The notes: a model not told the origin generated them from the letters alone. Positions 10,738 through 21,814 are shown, counted from the stretch's first letter. The stretch is 64,000 nt of DNA from Scedosporium boydii (GCA_002221725.1 NJFT01000009.1:62001-126000), one strand, 5' to 3'. A program made the numbers and translations.

Positions 10738-12097
10738 ATGTTAATCCGGCGGCTTTTCACCACCATGGCTACAGGAGTCACCAAAGTACCCATTCCCCTC
10801 CGGGGGGTCGATTATCGCGGCAAGGTCGTTCTCGCGCCCATGGTGCGGTCGGGCGAGCTGCCTTCGCGCTTGCTTGCCCTTAAGTACGGCGCGGATTTGG
10901 TTTGGGGTAATTCGACACCTTTGACATGCCTTTACCCCATCTTTTGCTGCAGCAGCGCTTACGTATTGCCTCACAGGTCCCGAAACGGTAGATCGATCCA
11001 TGATCGGAACGACGCGCAGGGTGAACGATTCCGCCGGAACGATCGAATGGACACGGCCCCCGTCGCACGGCCAGAAAGAGAAGCCGGAGGATGCAAGAGA
11101 GAGCGTCATCTACAAAATGCACCCCGCGCGGGAGGGCGAAAAGTTGATCTTTCAGATGGGCACGTGCGATCCCGACCGCGCCGTCGCCTGCGCGAGACTT
11201 GTCGCCGCAGACGTCCGCGGTATCGATGTGAATGCTGGGTGCCCGAAGCCTTTCAGCACGACTGGAGGCATGGGCGCAGCCTTACTACGAACGCCGGATA
11301 AACTTTGCGCGATCCTTGAGGCGCTGGTCCAGAACATTACCCCCGAATTCGAAATCGGCATAAGTGTTAAAATACGGATCCTCGAGACGGCTGCAGAAAC
11401 GGAGGCGCTTGTGAGGCGGCTCTGCGCAACGGGGATCACCGGCCTCACAGTCCATTGCCGAACAACGCCGATGAGACCTCGTGAAAAGGCGATTCGAGAT
11501 CAGCTGCGCATGATAGCGGATGTTTGTCGCGAGGCTGGAGTCGCGTGCTTGATGAACGGGGACGTTGAGACGCGGGACGAGGGTCTTAGGCTTGCGACAG
11601 AGTACGGAGCCGATGGCGCCATGATTGCGGTCGCTGCTGAGAAGAACTCGAGCTGTTTTCGCAGGGAAGAAGATGGCGGTCTTGCACCGTGGCGAGATGT
11701 GGTTGCAGACTATGTCAAGATATCCATGGAGGTCGAGAACAAGTTTGGCAACACTAAATTTGTTCTTGCAAACATGGTTCCGGGCAAGCAGATGGTCCAT
11801 GGCCCCATAACACAGTGCAAGTCGTACACAGATGTGTGCGAGCGACTGGAGCTTGATCATCTTCTCGAGAAAGCCAGGGCTGCTGACATGGCTGTCGGGT
11901 TGGGAGAGTTTGCTACTGCTCCAAGGAAAAAGGATAAGAAAGTGAACGTGGCGGCTCTAGCTGCGGGTGGCAATATGGCTCAGGCGAGGAAGGTTAAGAA
12001 GGACGAGAACAAGAATGTTGGAAAGCCTTCTCACCCAGCAGAAACTGCCCGGCTACCGGAAGCCTGCCAGTCAGCAGTTGCGGCTTCATCGGCGTAG
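10738..12097 (+). CDS. SMM1: tRNA-dihydrouridine(20) synthase, Dus2/Smm1 type, 429 aa
   Basis: Two exons, 10738-10906 and 10977-12097. The 70-nt intron (GTAATT...TCACAG) interrupts the Gly codon of VWGPETVD. The protein is an FMN enzyme that reduces a specific uridine in the tRNA D-loop using NAD(P)H. Diagnostic elements are VLAPMVRSGELPSRLLAL (FMN-binding start of the TIM barrel), LIFQMGTCDP, GIDVNAGCPK with the catalytic Cys145, SVKIRI, GLTVHCRT and NGDV. The family member is Dus2, judged by the VRSGELP and VWGPE signatures. The first ATG gives a basic amphipathic leader (MLIRRLFTT) that could be a mitochondrial presequence. A second in-frame ATG at 10765, in a better context (accATGg), would give a cytosolic form. 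The Lys-rich, Ala-rich C-terminus (after ~residue 385) is probably disordered. It converges on the next gene, 269 bp away. Confidence 0.92.
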
Positions 12098-12366
12098 CGA
12101 GTCTCATAACAAAAATCTTGGGGGCGTTTCTTGAGCAATAGAGCCGGCGTTAGGAAGGGCATTAGTACCATTGGCATCACATCATCAATTATAGAGCGCA
12201 TCTTTCGACATGTCCCACTCACTTGTACTGCGGGCATTTATTTGCAAACCGTGTCGGTCACGTACACTTTATAAATATATATTTCAAGACAAAAGAAACG
12301 TGTACACAAGGTCTATTTGAATGTCATTGTACAAGATGATTCCACATCCATGTTCCCCTTTTTATT

Positions 12367-13190
12367 TTATTTGCCCTTTCTAACCCAGCTCTCGACGGTT
12401 TCCCTCGCATTCGTTACCGTCTCGTCGACGTAACGCACACCAACATCCTTGTGTACCTTGGCGAAGGTCCATCCCTGCTCAATAGAGTCCCGAACCTTGA
12501 CGTGCGTCGAGGCAACAGCGGGGAACCTCTGCTCATACTTCCACGCCAAATTCGACACATTGTTCATGGTGACGGGCAGAACGACCCACGCGGCACCGGT
12601 TCCGAAGGCGAGAGGCGCGGTAGCTTTCAAAAAGACACCCCTGTTCCTAGCAACGATGCTGCCGGCCATGGCGGCGACGAGCACATACACGGCACCGGGC
12701 AAGAGCTTCTCCCCGCTATCCCTGGGCGGCGCTAGCGACGCAATGGTGTTGGTGAAGGACTGCTCGAGGTTGAAGGCTTTATCCACAGTACGGTTGACAG
12801 CATCCTCGGCCGTCACGGCGTGGCGATAGAGGAACATGCGGGCCTTTCCAATCTCAACTGCCAATCGATCCGTGGGAGTGGGGCGACGAGGAGTCTCTTC
12901 CGCGACGGGTTGAGGAGGGACCACCGCATCGGCAGGAGGAGGAGCGGGTGCAGCGGGTGCAGCGGGTTCGATCTTGGCCGGGGCCAGTTCTTCAACGTCG
13001 TCGTAGATGGGCTTTCTGGACGGAGCTTCGGCGTGGGCTGTTCTGGGTTGGAAGGCGAAGCCGCCGAGGACTAGGGCGGCCGTGACTGGCGCCACCGCGC
13101 TCTGCAAAACGAGTCTTATTAGTACGCCATTGGGTCCCTAGAATGTTAGATGTCATATCGTACCCGTTGCAGTAGCACTCTTGCGGCCAT
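12367..13190 (-). CDS. MICOS subunit Mic26/Mic27 (apolipoprotein O-like), 253 aa
   Basis: Two exons, 13164-13190 (nine codons, MAARVLLQR) and 12367-13101. The 62-nt intron has donor GTACGA, branch TACTAAT and acceptor TTTGCAG. MICOS shapes cristae junctions in the mitochondrial inner membrane. The N-terminus is a short basic/hydrophobic leader followed by a hydrophobic stretch (AVAPVTAALVLGGFAF), then a Pro/Ala-rich linker (residues ~45-80). The ApoO-like core is PTDRLAVEIGKARMFLY, a first hydrophobic segment (LLPGAVYVLVAAMAGSIVA), an NRG turn, and a second segment (ATAPLAFGTGAAWVVLP), followed by a helical tail. Two TM segments around a short N-R-G loop are typical of the family. Filamentous fungi usually have one such gene, so I do not decide between Mic26 and Mic27. 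It shares a 303-bp divergent promoter with Oct1. Confidence 0.88.
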
Positions 13191-13493
13191 TTTGCGCTCA
13201 ATTGGAGCTTTATGTAGCCAATTTACATCAGTTGAGAAAGTCCGGATCGGATAATGTCGCGAGAATTAGTCGGGCTTAGGTACGTACAATTAATCAGTGG
13301 GAAGAAGTTCGTTGGTTGTGGCGGCTGAACTTCGGTTATTCCATACCCTCGGCTTGGCCAAGGCAAGATGCTCACCCAGAAAAAAAAAAAGTGATGTCTT
13401 TCGTCAGAGTCGGAGATGGCTTCGGGTTTCTTATTTTGAGAGAGCTGGAGGACGTTTTAAGTGTCTTCCAAGGTGTAGGCTCTATTTTCCACA
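13191..13493. promoter_or_regulatory. Divergent promoter, Mic26/27 and Oct1
   Basis: The two start codons point away from each other and are 303 bp apart, so promoter elements and both 5' leaders must lie in this interval. An A-tract (13379-13390) is the most obvious feature and could be nucleosome-depleting. Both products act in mitochondria, so shared control is plausible. That is inference. Confidence 0.5.
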
Positions 13494-15899
13494 ATGTTGA
13501 AGGCGGCGGCCCCCCGGCTTCGTGTTTGCTCGGCTTGTCTTCGAAGAGGTGCGCTGCGTCACGTATCCCGAGCGCAATCGCAACCATGGGCACTCGACTC
13601 CTCGCAGCCCCGAAGATCCAGCTACTCAACCTCAGCCGCCGAGGCCTCCGAACATGATATCATCCGAGAAGTATTCGACCACTCCGGAAGCTCAGCCAAT
13701 TGGCTATCCAACTTGCGTTCCGGATCGCGGATACGGCCAAGCGGCAAGAATGCCGGCCTCTTCAAGAATCGATACCTTACACGACCCGAGGGGTTCCACG
13801 TCTTCGCGCACCGCAACCTCCAGAGAGCGTCGGCGCTTGTGGATAAAATTATCAATGCCTCGTCAATTGAGGAATACCGACAGGTGGTGAGACACCTCGA
13901 CCGGCTCAGTGATCTTCTCTGTAGGGTCCTCGATCTCTGCGACTTCGTTCGCATGACGCACCCGGATCACCGTTATCAGGCAGCTGCCAGCGACGCCTGG
14001 GGTCTGGTTTACCAATATATGAACCAGCTCAATACTACTACGGGCCTCAATGACCAGCTCTGCAAGGCCATGGATAACCCTGAAGTAACCAAGGCTTGGT
14101 CTGAGGAGGAGATGATTGTCGCCAAGACATTACGGATTGACTTTGAGAAGTCCGGGGTACACCTGCCGGAGAACACAAGAGAAAAGTTTGTCGACCTGTC
14201 TCAGCAAATTAGCGAGGTGGGGTCTGAGTTCGTCGGGACTATGGCGCCGGAAAGGTACTACGTCGAGCTGCCCGCGACCAAGTTTTCTGGCCTTCGACCT
14301 GATATTCTGGCGACACATACTAGGGCCGGGTACGTTCGTTTAGGGGCCGTAGGTGGAACAACGACGGCGGCGCTGAGAACCGTGTTGGATGAGGATGTTA
14401 GGAAAGCTCTATACCTCGCTTCGAACACCGCGTCCCGCCGAACAGTTGGCCTGCTCGAGGAAATGGTTAGGCTCCGTGGAGAATTGGCAAACCTCACGGG
14501 CTTTGAAAGCTACGCACATCAGAACATGAAGGACAGGGTGATGGCCAAGACACCGGCTGCCGTTATCCAGTTCCTCAAAGCTCTGCAGAAACACAATGCG
14601 CCAATTGTGCAGCAGGAAGTTGTCGATCTTCTCCAAGTAAAGAGGAAGCTGTTGGGGCCGCACCACACTCAACTTGAGCCCTGGGATCGCGAATTCTGCG
14701 CGCAAAGGGTCAGGAACGAGATGAGGATGAAGATGAAGGACACTGGGGTCTCCGCAAGCCAACTTTCCAATTACTTCTCCGTGGGCACGGTCATTAAGGG
14801 TCTATCTATGCTTTACAGTCGCTTGTATGGCATTCGGCTAGTACCTCGAGAAACGCTACCTGGAGAAGTGTGGCACCCCGATGTCCGTCGGCTCGACGTC
14901 GTGTCCGAGAAAGGCGAGCTACTTGCCGTTCTATACTGCGATCTATTCTATCGTGAGGCCAAGTCCCAAAACCCCGCCCATTACACCGTTCGATGCTCGA
15001 GAGATATTCTCGATAGCGAAATCGAAGAGGTGGCACAAGATGTTGGCCAGGAAGGACTACCCAAATTTGACTCTGCCGAGATGGCAGCCAACGACGGCAT
15101 GGAGGCAGTGCGGGAAGGGGGTATCCTGAAGCAGCTCCCAACTATCGTGCTAGTCTGCGACTTCACGCAGCATGGAGGCTCCGAACCTGCCGCCCTTGTC
15201 GGACGAGATGTCGAGACGCTGTTCCACGAAATGGGTCATGCAGTGCACTCGTTCCTCGCCAGGACGTCCTTCCAAACCGTCGCGGGCACGCGCTGTGCCA
15301 CTGACCTCGCCGAGCTACCATCGACGCTGATGGAGCATTTCGCGGTCGATCCAACGGTCCTGGGCCTGTTCGCGCGGCACTGGAAAACCGGCGAGCCGGT
15401 TCCCTACGAGCAAGTCGCAGCTAGAGTACGCATGTCCAAGCGATTCGAAGGCCTCCAGACCGAGCGGCAGATTATCTTGGCCATGCTAGACCAGGCCTAC
15501 CACTCTCCCATCGTCCGCAACCCGAACTTCGACTCGTCCATGGTCTATCATCAGATCCAAGCCGAATTTGCTGCCGGGCCCAGGGATGACCCCTCGACCT
15601 CGTGGCAGGGTTTCTTCGGTCACCTGCACGGCTACGGCAGCACCTATTACAGCTATCTCTTCGATCGCGTCCTAGCCGAGCGTGTTTGGCGCGTCGTTTT
15701 CAAGGCGGGTGACGGCGGCGCGGCGATTAGTCGGGAGAACGGCGAGTGGTTGAAGGAGAAGCTCTTGAGATGGGGAGGCAGTCGAGATCCGTGGAGGTGC
15801 CTTGCCGATACGCTCGGGGACGAGAGGATCGCGGAGGGAGACGAGACGGCAATGGCTATAGTTGGTAGCTGGGGAATCAAGGATGAATTCCATCCTTGA
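13494..15899 (+). CDS. OCT1: Mitochondrial intermediate peptidase (octapeptidyl aminopeptidase), 801 aa
   Basis: A single uninterrupted frame. It is an M3-family zinc metallopeptidase of the mitochondrial matrix that removes an octapeptide from imported precursors after MPP cleavage. The active site FHEMGHAVHSFL has zinc ligands H578 and H582 and catalytic E579. The downstream helix ATDLAELPSTLMEHFA supplies the third ligand (Glu). The N-terminus (MLKAAAPRLRVCSACLRRGALRHVSR) is Arg-rich and lacks acidic residues, as expected for a matrix-targeting sequence. Length matches fungal Oct1 (about 770-810 aa). The substrate-binding tail GHLHGYGSTYYSYLFDR is also typical. ATG 13494 is the first ATG in frame and fits the targeting sequence. 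There is no sign of damage. Confidence 0.96.
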   Translation: MLKAAAPRLRVCSACLRRGALRHVSRAQSQPWALDSSQPRRSSYSTSAAEASEHDIIREVFDHSGSSANWLSNLRSGSRIRPSGKNAGLFKNRYLTRPEGFHVFAHRNLQRASALVDKIINASSIEEYRQVVRHLDRLSDLLCRVLDLCDFVRMTHPDHRYQAAASDAWGLVYQYMNQLNTTTGLNDQLCKAMDNPEVTKAWSEEEMIVAKTLRIDFEKSGVHLPENTREKFVDLSQQISEVGSEFVGTMAPERYYVELPATKFSGLRPDILATHTRAGYVRLGAVGGTTTAALRTVLDEDVRKALYLASNTASRRTVGLLEEMVRLRGELANLTGFESYAHQNMKDRVMAKTPAAVIQFLKALQKHNAPIVQQEVVDLLQVKRKLLGPHHTQLEPWDREFCAQRVRNEMRMKMKDTGVSASQLSNYFSVGTVIKGLSMLYSRLYGIRLVPRETLPGEVWHPDVRRLDVVSEKGELLAVLYCDLFYREAKSQNPAHYTVRCSRDILDSEIEEVAQDVGQEGLPKFDSAEMAANDGMEAVREGGILKQLPTIVLVCDFTQHGGSEPAALVGRDVETLFHEMGHAVHSFLARTSFQTVAGTRCATDLAELPSTLMEHFAVDPTVLGLFARHWKTGEPVPYEQVAARVRMSKRFEGLQTERQIILAMLDQAYHSPIVRNPNFDSSMVYHQIQAEFAAGPRDDPSTSWQGFFGHLHGYGSTYYSYLFDRVLAERVWRVVFKAGDGGAAISRENGEWLKEKLLRWGGSRDPWRCLADTLGDERIAEGDETAMAIVGSWGIKDEFHP

Positions 15900-16683
15900 A
15901 AGAAGCGCGGTACACCGTGTCGTGTGGAAGTGTATTATCTTGTATAAATCCAAAGTATAGAGCTTTATTTTTATTGTGTGCACTTGTAGAAGTGGTTGGG
16001 TCTCATAAATGGGCGGGTGTCAGTAAAAGGGGCATTGAAAAGCTGGCAGTTTCATTCTAGAACTCGGCGCGCTCCTAGATACCATCAGCCAACTCTACAA
16101 CGTATATCACTTATTTCCCTTTTTTGTACTCTCCCGTTGTTCCTAATCGAGCAATCACCCATTCGTTCACCCAGCTCGTCTCCCCGGGCTCAACAGTAGC
16201 GAATCGCATAGCACTTGCGCATGGGTATATGCAGCCATGTATTGCGAAGATCTCAGATGAAGCCGTCAGGCCTGGTCCGGCTGCAGTGGCCCGAGTGCTA
16301 ATGTGCCTCATTGTGCAAACCGGCGGGATTCCGAGAGAAAGATGAAACTGGGAGGACTGATGAATTGAATACATCCGGAGAACCTGGAGAGTCTAGCAAT
16401 CAGGCGTAGGATGCGAATCTAAGTTACGAAGGAAAGGATCCTCTGTACATGGAGTGTTTCCTGCCTCACCGCAAGTCAGGTTAGGGTTCATACGCACGTA
16501 CAATAACAGCTGTTGATACTCGATTTACAGAGGAGCCTCAACGGCGCGCACAATTCTAGTTAACTACATAAATTACTTGGAATCAGAGTACTTTTCATTC
16601 AGTATCTGCAATATACTAGAGTGCTTTTGGTTTTGTTTATAGTCTCATTTATGAATGGCGGTGTAAAAGGTGGTGTCATGCGC
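15900..16683. other. Convergent 3' regions of OCT1 and the pyrophosphatase gene
   Basis: No gene seen. This is 784 bp between two convergent stop codons and presumably holds both 3' UTRs and terminators. Short open frames here (up to ~87 codons) have no recognisable content. Confidence 0.6.
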
Positions 16684-17967
16684 TTAGGCAGAGGCACCGC
16701 TGATGAAGAACCACTTGTCTATCGAGCTGTCGATGGGCTCGGGAGGAAGGTCCTGGTTGGCGGGAAGAGGAGGGAGCTGCGAGGGGCTAACGCGGCTGGG
16801 GGAGTGCTCAACGTTGACGTTGGTGCTGGTGTAGGCATCATAGTTAGCAGACGTCCTGCGCAGGTAGCCACGAACGAAATATCCGAAAGAAAAGAAGAAG
16901 AAAAAAAAATAGGAGACACATACGTAGAGATATCACCGGCAGGCGCCTTGCCAGTGATGAGCTTCTCCCAAGCCTCAGCACACTCACGGACGACGTCCAT
17001 GGCATACCTAAAGGAATTTTGGTCAGCATATGGGACTCGAAGTAATAATATCCCTCACTCCCTCAGTGTTGTAACGCACTTCTTGTTCTTGCACTCGCCG
17101 GTGAAGGCAAACTGGTTCTCGGGCTTGCCATCGGGGATCTTGTAGATACGGAACCACTCGTTGGTGGCTCGGAGAAGGCCGGGGAGGTGGCGCTCAACGT
17201 CCTCAATGTCGTTGAGCTTGGGGGCCAAGGGGTCGTTGACGTCAATGACGATGACCTTCCAGTCGGTCTCCTCCTCGTCAAGAAGGGCCATGACACCGAG
17301 GACCTTGACCTGCTTCACCTGACCGGTGTAGCCAACGAGCTCACCAATCTCGCAGACGTCGAGAGGGTCGTTGTCGCCCTTCGCCTTAGTCTCGGGGTGG
17401 ACGTGGTTGGGATCCTCCCAGGTCTGTGAGGCCAATGCGGTTAGTACATATGGACATTGTGTCGGTGGGTGAGTGGGGAGTTGCGGTGTGAGTTACCTGG
17501 GGGAAGGCACCGTAGTTCCAGAGGTAGCCCTTGTGGGGGAAGCAGTTGCGGACGTATCGAAGCTTGCCCTTCTTGGTGTCCTGCTTGATGGGGTTGAGGA
17601 GTTCCTCCTTGGAGATCTGTTGGCTCGAAAAGATTCACATCGTTAGTATGGGGATTTTCAGGTAGCAATTGGCTAGCTAGCGGGGGGGTAGCAAGCTCCG
17701 AGAAGGAGGGGCGACGAGGAGCAAGCTCGCGCCGTCATCGCCACCTCTGGCGGATGGATCGAGGGAGGGAGAAAAATAGGATTAACTGACCTCGAGCTTG
17801 GCATTGGTCCAGCGGGGGATCTCAACAACCATGTTGAGGACGGTCTGCTCAGCATTGGCATAAAGGGGGATGTCGTGGAAGGGCGAGACGGGGACGCCAT
17901 CCTTCTCAATGTAGACTCGGTGCTCCAAGGTGTAGGGAGCACCGACCTTACGGAGGGTGTAGGACAT
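16684..17967 (-). CDS. IPP1: Inorganic pyrophosphatase, cytosolic family I, 298 aa
   Basis: Five exons: 17791-17967, 17497-17616, 17080-17423, 16924-17007 and 16684-16855. Introns of 174, 73, 72 and 68 nt all have GT-AG ends, and each junction preserves the family sequence. The enzyme hydrolyses pyrophosphate to two phosphates and drives biosynthetic reactions. Exon 2 carries KGKLRYVRN and [14 protein letters not shown]. Exon 3 carries TWEDP and the metal-binding signature [12 protein letters not shown], then [19 protein letters not shown]. The C-terminus ends in DKWFFISGA, as in other fungal enzymes (yeast Ipp1 is 287 aa). Exon 5 supplies a slightly longer linker ([18 protein letters not shown]) than in yeast. 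The 3' end was fixed by this conserved tail. Confidence 0.95.
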
Positions 17968-19751
17968 TTTGGGATCTGGAGGGGGTTTGCTCTGGGATGA
18001 ATTCGTAGATACGCTCGACAGATGACGAGCTATCTGAGAAACGCGTTGGGAAGAAATGGTGGAGGTTGTGAAGGGGGTCGTGGGGTACTTCGTCGGAGGA
18101 GCCAGCTTTAAAGACAAAAGTGGGCAAGGAGGGGGAGGGGTAGTTTTGCCAGACGCAATCGCAATCGGGCGTGGGCGAGGGTGTGTGGGTGCGAGTGGGC
18201 GTGGGAGTGTGGCGGCGGTGGCACAGTTGGACTTGGAGGTTGACGTAGAGATCGGACGGGCCGTCGGGGTGCGGGCAGTCGGCAGGGCTGTTACGCTGGG
18301 GATCCTATTCGCGGAGGGTTGTAGAGCAGGCAATAGTGCGATTGAATTCACGGGAAGGCGTGGGTGTAGGTGTAGGTGTTGGTGTAGGCGTGGGCGTGGG
18401 AGGGTCTGCAGCGAGATTCGTAGCGTCATTTATACGTATCAGCGCTGAGGCCGCATGTATCCAAAGACCGCGGTTTTATTGTACGACGTAGCTTCAAAGG
18501 TGGACAGGAGGAAAAAAAATTTCAGGGAGATGTGGCTCTCTCTCGCGAAGTTTCTGTTTTTTAGTGATTGATATAGGAGCTTCCTCAAGGGTCACTAGTA
18601 TCGGTAGCCTGGCACTGACCGCAATGCAGTTTATCATCCAATGCCGAAACGTCGGTGGGATGATTGGAGAACGATTCGTGGCTTCCTTTTTACCTCGGGT
18701 TAGCCTCTCTGCTGAAAGCTTGAATGATAGCAGGGTGTGCCGTCGGCCGGGTTGGTGGAAGCTACTGCGGACTTGGAGGGAAAGGGTGTGACTGTGGTGG
18801 AGATTCGGAGAGATGGCACCATCTTTGGCCTATTTACTATACTCCATAAGAGACCAATGGGAATGCGAGCTTCGGCCTGTTGCCAGGTGGTTTGGGGGAC
18901 GGAGCCTAGGAAAAAGACGCAGTCTCGATATATACTTCGTACTTGGCCAACAGCAAGCCGACTTTATAACCTGTGCCTGTTTTCGGAGATAAATCAATCT
19001 CTTGCTAAAGATTCTTTCTCCTTCTTATAGTGTACATAAACATGCTTTACCCCGTCTCAAGCCCACGAATTAATATATTGATGCTCGGAAACCTTGACGG
19101 AGTAACAAATGCCTAAGAAAAGCTGGGAGAGAATAGGAGGAGGAATGAGCCGAGGAGTTTTTGAGACCCCGTCAGGTGCAAACATCTGGTATCCCCACAT
19201 GGGCCGAGCCGCCTCAATAATCCTTCAATTGTTCGATGATCAATGACACCAAGTCTCTCGCCCATGACAAACCGCCGAGGATGAACTTGAAGGATTTTTA
19301 TGAAGTACAGGACAGCTTTGGCTAAAGCGGCAGCCAACTAACACAAGGCGACGCATCCTTGTGATCACAAAGAACACGAGAGGAAACCCTGCCGAGTTGC
19401 GCAGACCCAAGCTCCCAATTGTCTGCCCCCTTCTCAACTATCCTTCAAGGTCAACATAGCTTTCTCCAAGTCCACCAGGGAGCAGATGTGGTGTCGCGAG
19501 ATTGTAAATTGCCGAGTCCGAGTCCCTAAAACCTCGATTGTCTCTATCCAACTAAATTCCTTCGAACATCTCCCAAGATACCTCACAGCAAGGCACACCC
19601 AGCTAGAACGGATTCACATTGCCCAAGATTAGTAGAACTCGTCTATATGTCATGACGGGTATCATTATACGTATAGATATATAGAGACATTGATAGTACA
19701 CATGGCTGAATATGCTTACCCGGAGCCCTTGGCTCCCGCCCTCACCCAGGC
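17968..19751. other. Intergenic: IPP1 promoter and 3' side of the mL53 gene
   Basis: No protein gene supported. Next to IPP1, 17990-18440 is strongly G-rich on the plus strand (C-rich in the IPP1 sense direction), including the imperfect repeat at 18361-18404. One TACTTCGTA 9-mer is at 18943-18951. Frames at 18056-18448 and 18564-19030 look like products of the base bias rather than proteins. Confidence 0.55.
18361..18404. repeat. G-rich GGTGTA-type imperfect tandem repeat
   Basis: About seven units of 5-6 nt, variants of GGTGTA and GGCGTG. It lies ~395 bp upstream of the IPP1 start, with the G-rich strand opposite the IPP1 coding strand. It may form a G-quadruplex, which is inference. Confidence 0.7.
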
Positions 19752-20136
19752 TCAACCATCCGTCAGATCCGCTTGCTTCTGGAGCTTTCGTGAGTGCCGA
19801 TCGACTTCCTCCGTAAGACTCTTAATTCCGAGCTTTTCGCAGTCGAGGTTCATTTCCCTGCCATCCTCTGGAAAAAAAAATTCCAATGTTAGCGGCGGCC
19901 CTTGGGGGGGGGGGGAGTGGTCTTCTTTGAGAGACAGGCTCGGATGCCAATAACGTACTGAACTTGACGCTGAGGGAGCTAGGTTCTTTTGAAGTCCGTG
20001 GTAGGAGAGTCGTCTTTATCTGGATCGTCTGTCGCGCATTCGGCGGGAGGAGGGAGAGGAAGAGTCGCGCGGATCGAGCAGTGGGCGAGAAAGGGTTGAA
20101 CTTGGTCGAGATCTCGGTCATGAATTTGGTGATCAT
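19752..20136 (-). CDS. MRPL44: Mitochondrial large-subunit ribosomal protein mL53 (Mrpl44), 97 aa
   Basis: Two exons, 19959-20136 and 19752-19867. The 91-nt intron has donor GTACGT, branch GCTAAC and acceptor TTCCAG, and contains a 12-nt C tract in the sense direction. Exon 1 encodes MITKFMTEISTKFNPFSP, then ARLFLSLLPPNARQT, a well-conserved pattern of this small ribosomal protein. Exon 2 encodes KDGREMNLDCEKLGIKS and a helix EEVDRHSRKLQKQADL. The splice joins VKF to KDG in frame, as in other fungi. Length equals the yeast protein (98 aa). It works in the mitochondrial 54S subunit. It shares a 362-bp divergent promoter with SEC20. Annotation pipelines could easily miss it because each exon is short. 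Confidence 0.9.
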
Positions 20137-20498
20137 CTTGGCGGTTCAATTGGCAGTCGAGAGACTGGAATTCGGGTTCGGACCAAGTTGCGAGGGACCT
20201 CCACGGGATATTCTCGATGCCCGGGAGCAAGGTGTCAAGCGATTGAATCTGTTCGTCGGTTTAAACCAGTCTGTCGTGTGAGGAAGCTCATGGCGAAGCA
20301 GCGTAAATTTTTGGGTGTGTTAATGATTGATTATGTAATCTTTCGGCCTGGTGTCGAATTCAGTTGTCACCACCCCTGCATTTCGTCACTCTGTCTCTTC
20401 AGATCTGGACAGCTTTCCCGGTCTGGAGGGCTGGAAAGTTCAACATCCTATTTTTCATGCCAGCTCGAAAGTACGACATAACCTAAGCCCCTGCCAAA
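20137..20498. promoter_or_regulatory. Divergent promoter, mL53 and SEC20
   Basis: 362 bp separate the two divergent start codons. No TATA box is evident. Both genes must be initiated from within this interval. Confidence 0.45.
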
Positions 20499-21701
20499 AT
20501 GTCCCTTGAAGGCCTGCAGGAGCGACTTGCGGCGTTGCAAGAGACCACAGCCCAGCTACGAGATTTAATCGACCGACTCGCAAGCCTTCGATTCACGCCT
20601 GGGGCTGTACCCCTACGGGTCGACGAGGAAAACACGGTATCGGCCGAACTGAGCTCCGAAATAAGCCAGATTTTACGAGAGGAGGAGGATGAGCTTGAGA
20701 TCTTGAAAGAGGAGGCCGAGGATCTTCGCTCGGGTCGCCCAGGTAGTGATGCCGAGCATCAGAAGACAAGGTTGAGGGATGCCCTCGCTCGGTTGGAGAA
20801 GGAACTGTCCCTGTAAGCCCTCACTCATGTCCGAACCTCCTCCTAGGACGAGTCCTTTAACCATTTTTATGACCTCAGATATCGAATCTCCTTCCGACAA
20901 GCTCAATTAGCAGCTCGGCAGAGCCTTATCGAAGCCCAGCGACTCGAACGTGAGATTCTTCTTAAGTCCTATTCCGAACCCGTCTCACCGACCGATGGCG
21001 AAACGAACGGCTCGACAACCGTGACACAGCCGCCTTTCCGCAAACAGCAGACAACGAGTCTTTCGGAAGAAGATCAGCAGGTCGTGGCCGCCAGTACCGA
21101 GGCCACCCGCGGGCTGCACCGACTACGCGATAATATCGAAAAGGCTCTGCTGGTGAGCAACGCTACGCATGAGACGCTGCAGGAATCCTCGACTGCCCTA
21201 GCCCAGGTTGGAGACTCCTATATGTCGCTCGATACGATGCTCTCGTCCTCGAAAGAGCTTCTGGGTACGCTAGTGAAGTCGCAGAAGAGCGACACATGGT
21301 ATCTTCAGACATCGCTGTACATGCTTCTCGTAACCCTGGCGTGGCTGGTATTCCGACGGTGGATGTACGGCCCGCTATGGTGGCTAGTGTGGCTTCCCTT
21401 ACGACTCCTGTTCCGGACGTCTGTTGGAGTGAGCAATGCTGTCAGTCGATCGGGAGACCACTCGAGTGCGCCTGGCCAGGCTAGGGTGGAGGACCAAAAG
21501 GTTTCGGTCGAGGGGCTACCTAGCGATAGTCTACCGACGGTAGATGTTCAAGCGAAACGACCGGATGCGGCGCCAGTAGATCCAGATTCGATGATTGAAA
21601 AGGTTGGAAGAGTTGTGGATGAGGTTGGAGGCGCCAGCGAACAACCAGTGATTCCTCAAGCATCAGTTGAGGAGAGAACCATTGAAAAGGACGAGTTATG
21701 A
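20499..21701 (+). CDS. SEC20: Sec20-type SNARE, Golgi-to-ER retrograde transport, 378 aa
   Basis: Two exons, 20499-20812 and 20879-21701. The 66-nt intron (GTAAGC...CTCAG) splits a Leu codon. The N-terminal third is coiled coil (LQERLAALQETTAQLRDLIDRL; EEEDELEILKEEAEDL). The Sec20 SNARE-like segment is ATRGLHRLRDNIEKALLVSNATHETL and STALAQVGDSYMSLDTML, leading into a TM region at residues ~245-290 (WYLQTSLYMLLVTLAWLVF, followed by a second, Trp-rich hydrophobic patch). It acts at the ER as part of the Ufe1-Sec20-Use1 receptor for COPI vesicles. The ~85-residue C-terminal tail is acidic and hydrophilic and lacks an obvious HDEL signal. Family assignment rests on the SNARE region plus membrane anchor. 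Confidence 0.85.
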
Positions 21702-21814
21702 TCTCTATCATTACACCATCATGCCTTTTATAATTTTAATGCGAGCTAAATATAGATTACAAGACCAGGCCGCTCTGCCATCATGTCCCATGCTAGATGT
21801 CCTCTCTCACAGTC

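Noticed and set aside
13372..13657. Frames overlapping the Mic26/27-OCT1 interval on both strands
   Set aside because: They lie in the divergent promoter and the OCT1 presequence region. The OCT1 reading is clearly the real one.
17782..18429. 215-codon minus-strand frame extending upstream of the IPP1 start
   Set aside because: The part before MSYTLRKVG is low-complexity Pro/His/Thr caused by C-rich leader DNA. Pyrophosphatases start at the [13 protein letters not shown] segment.
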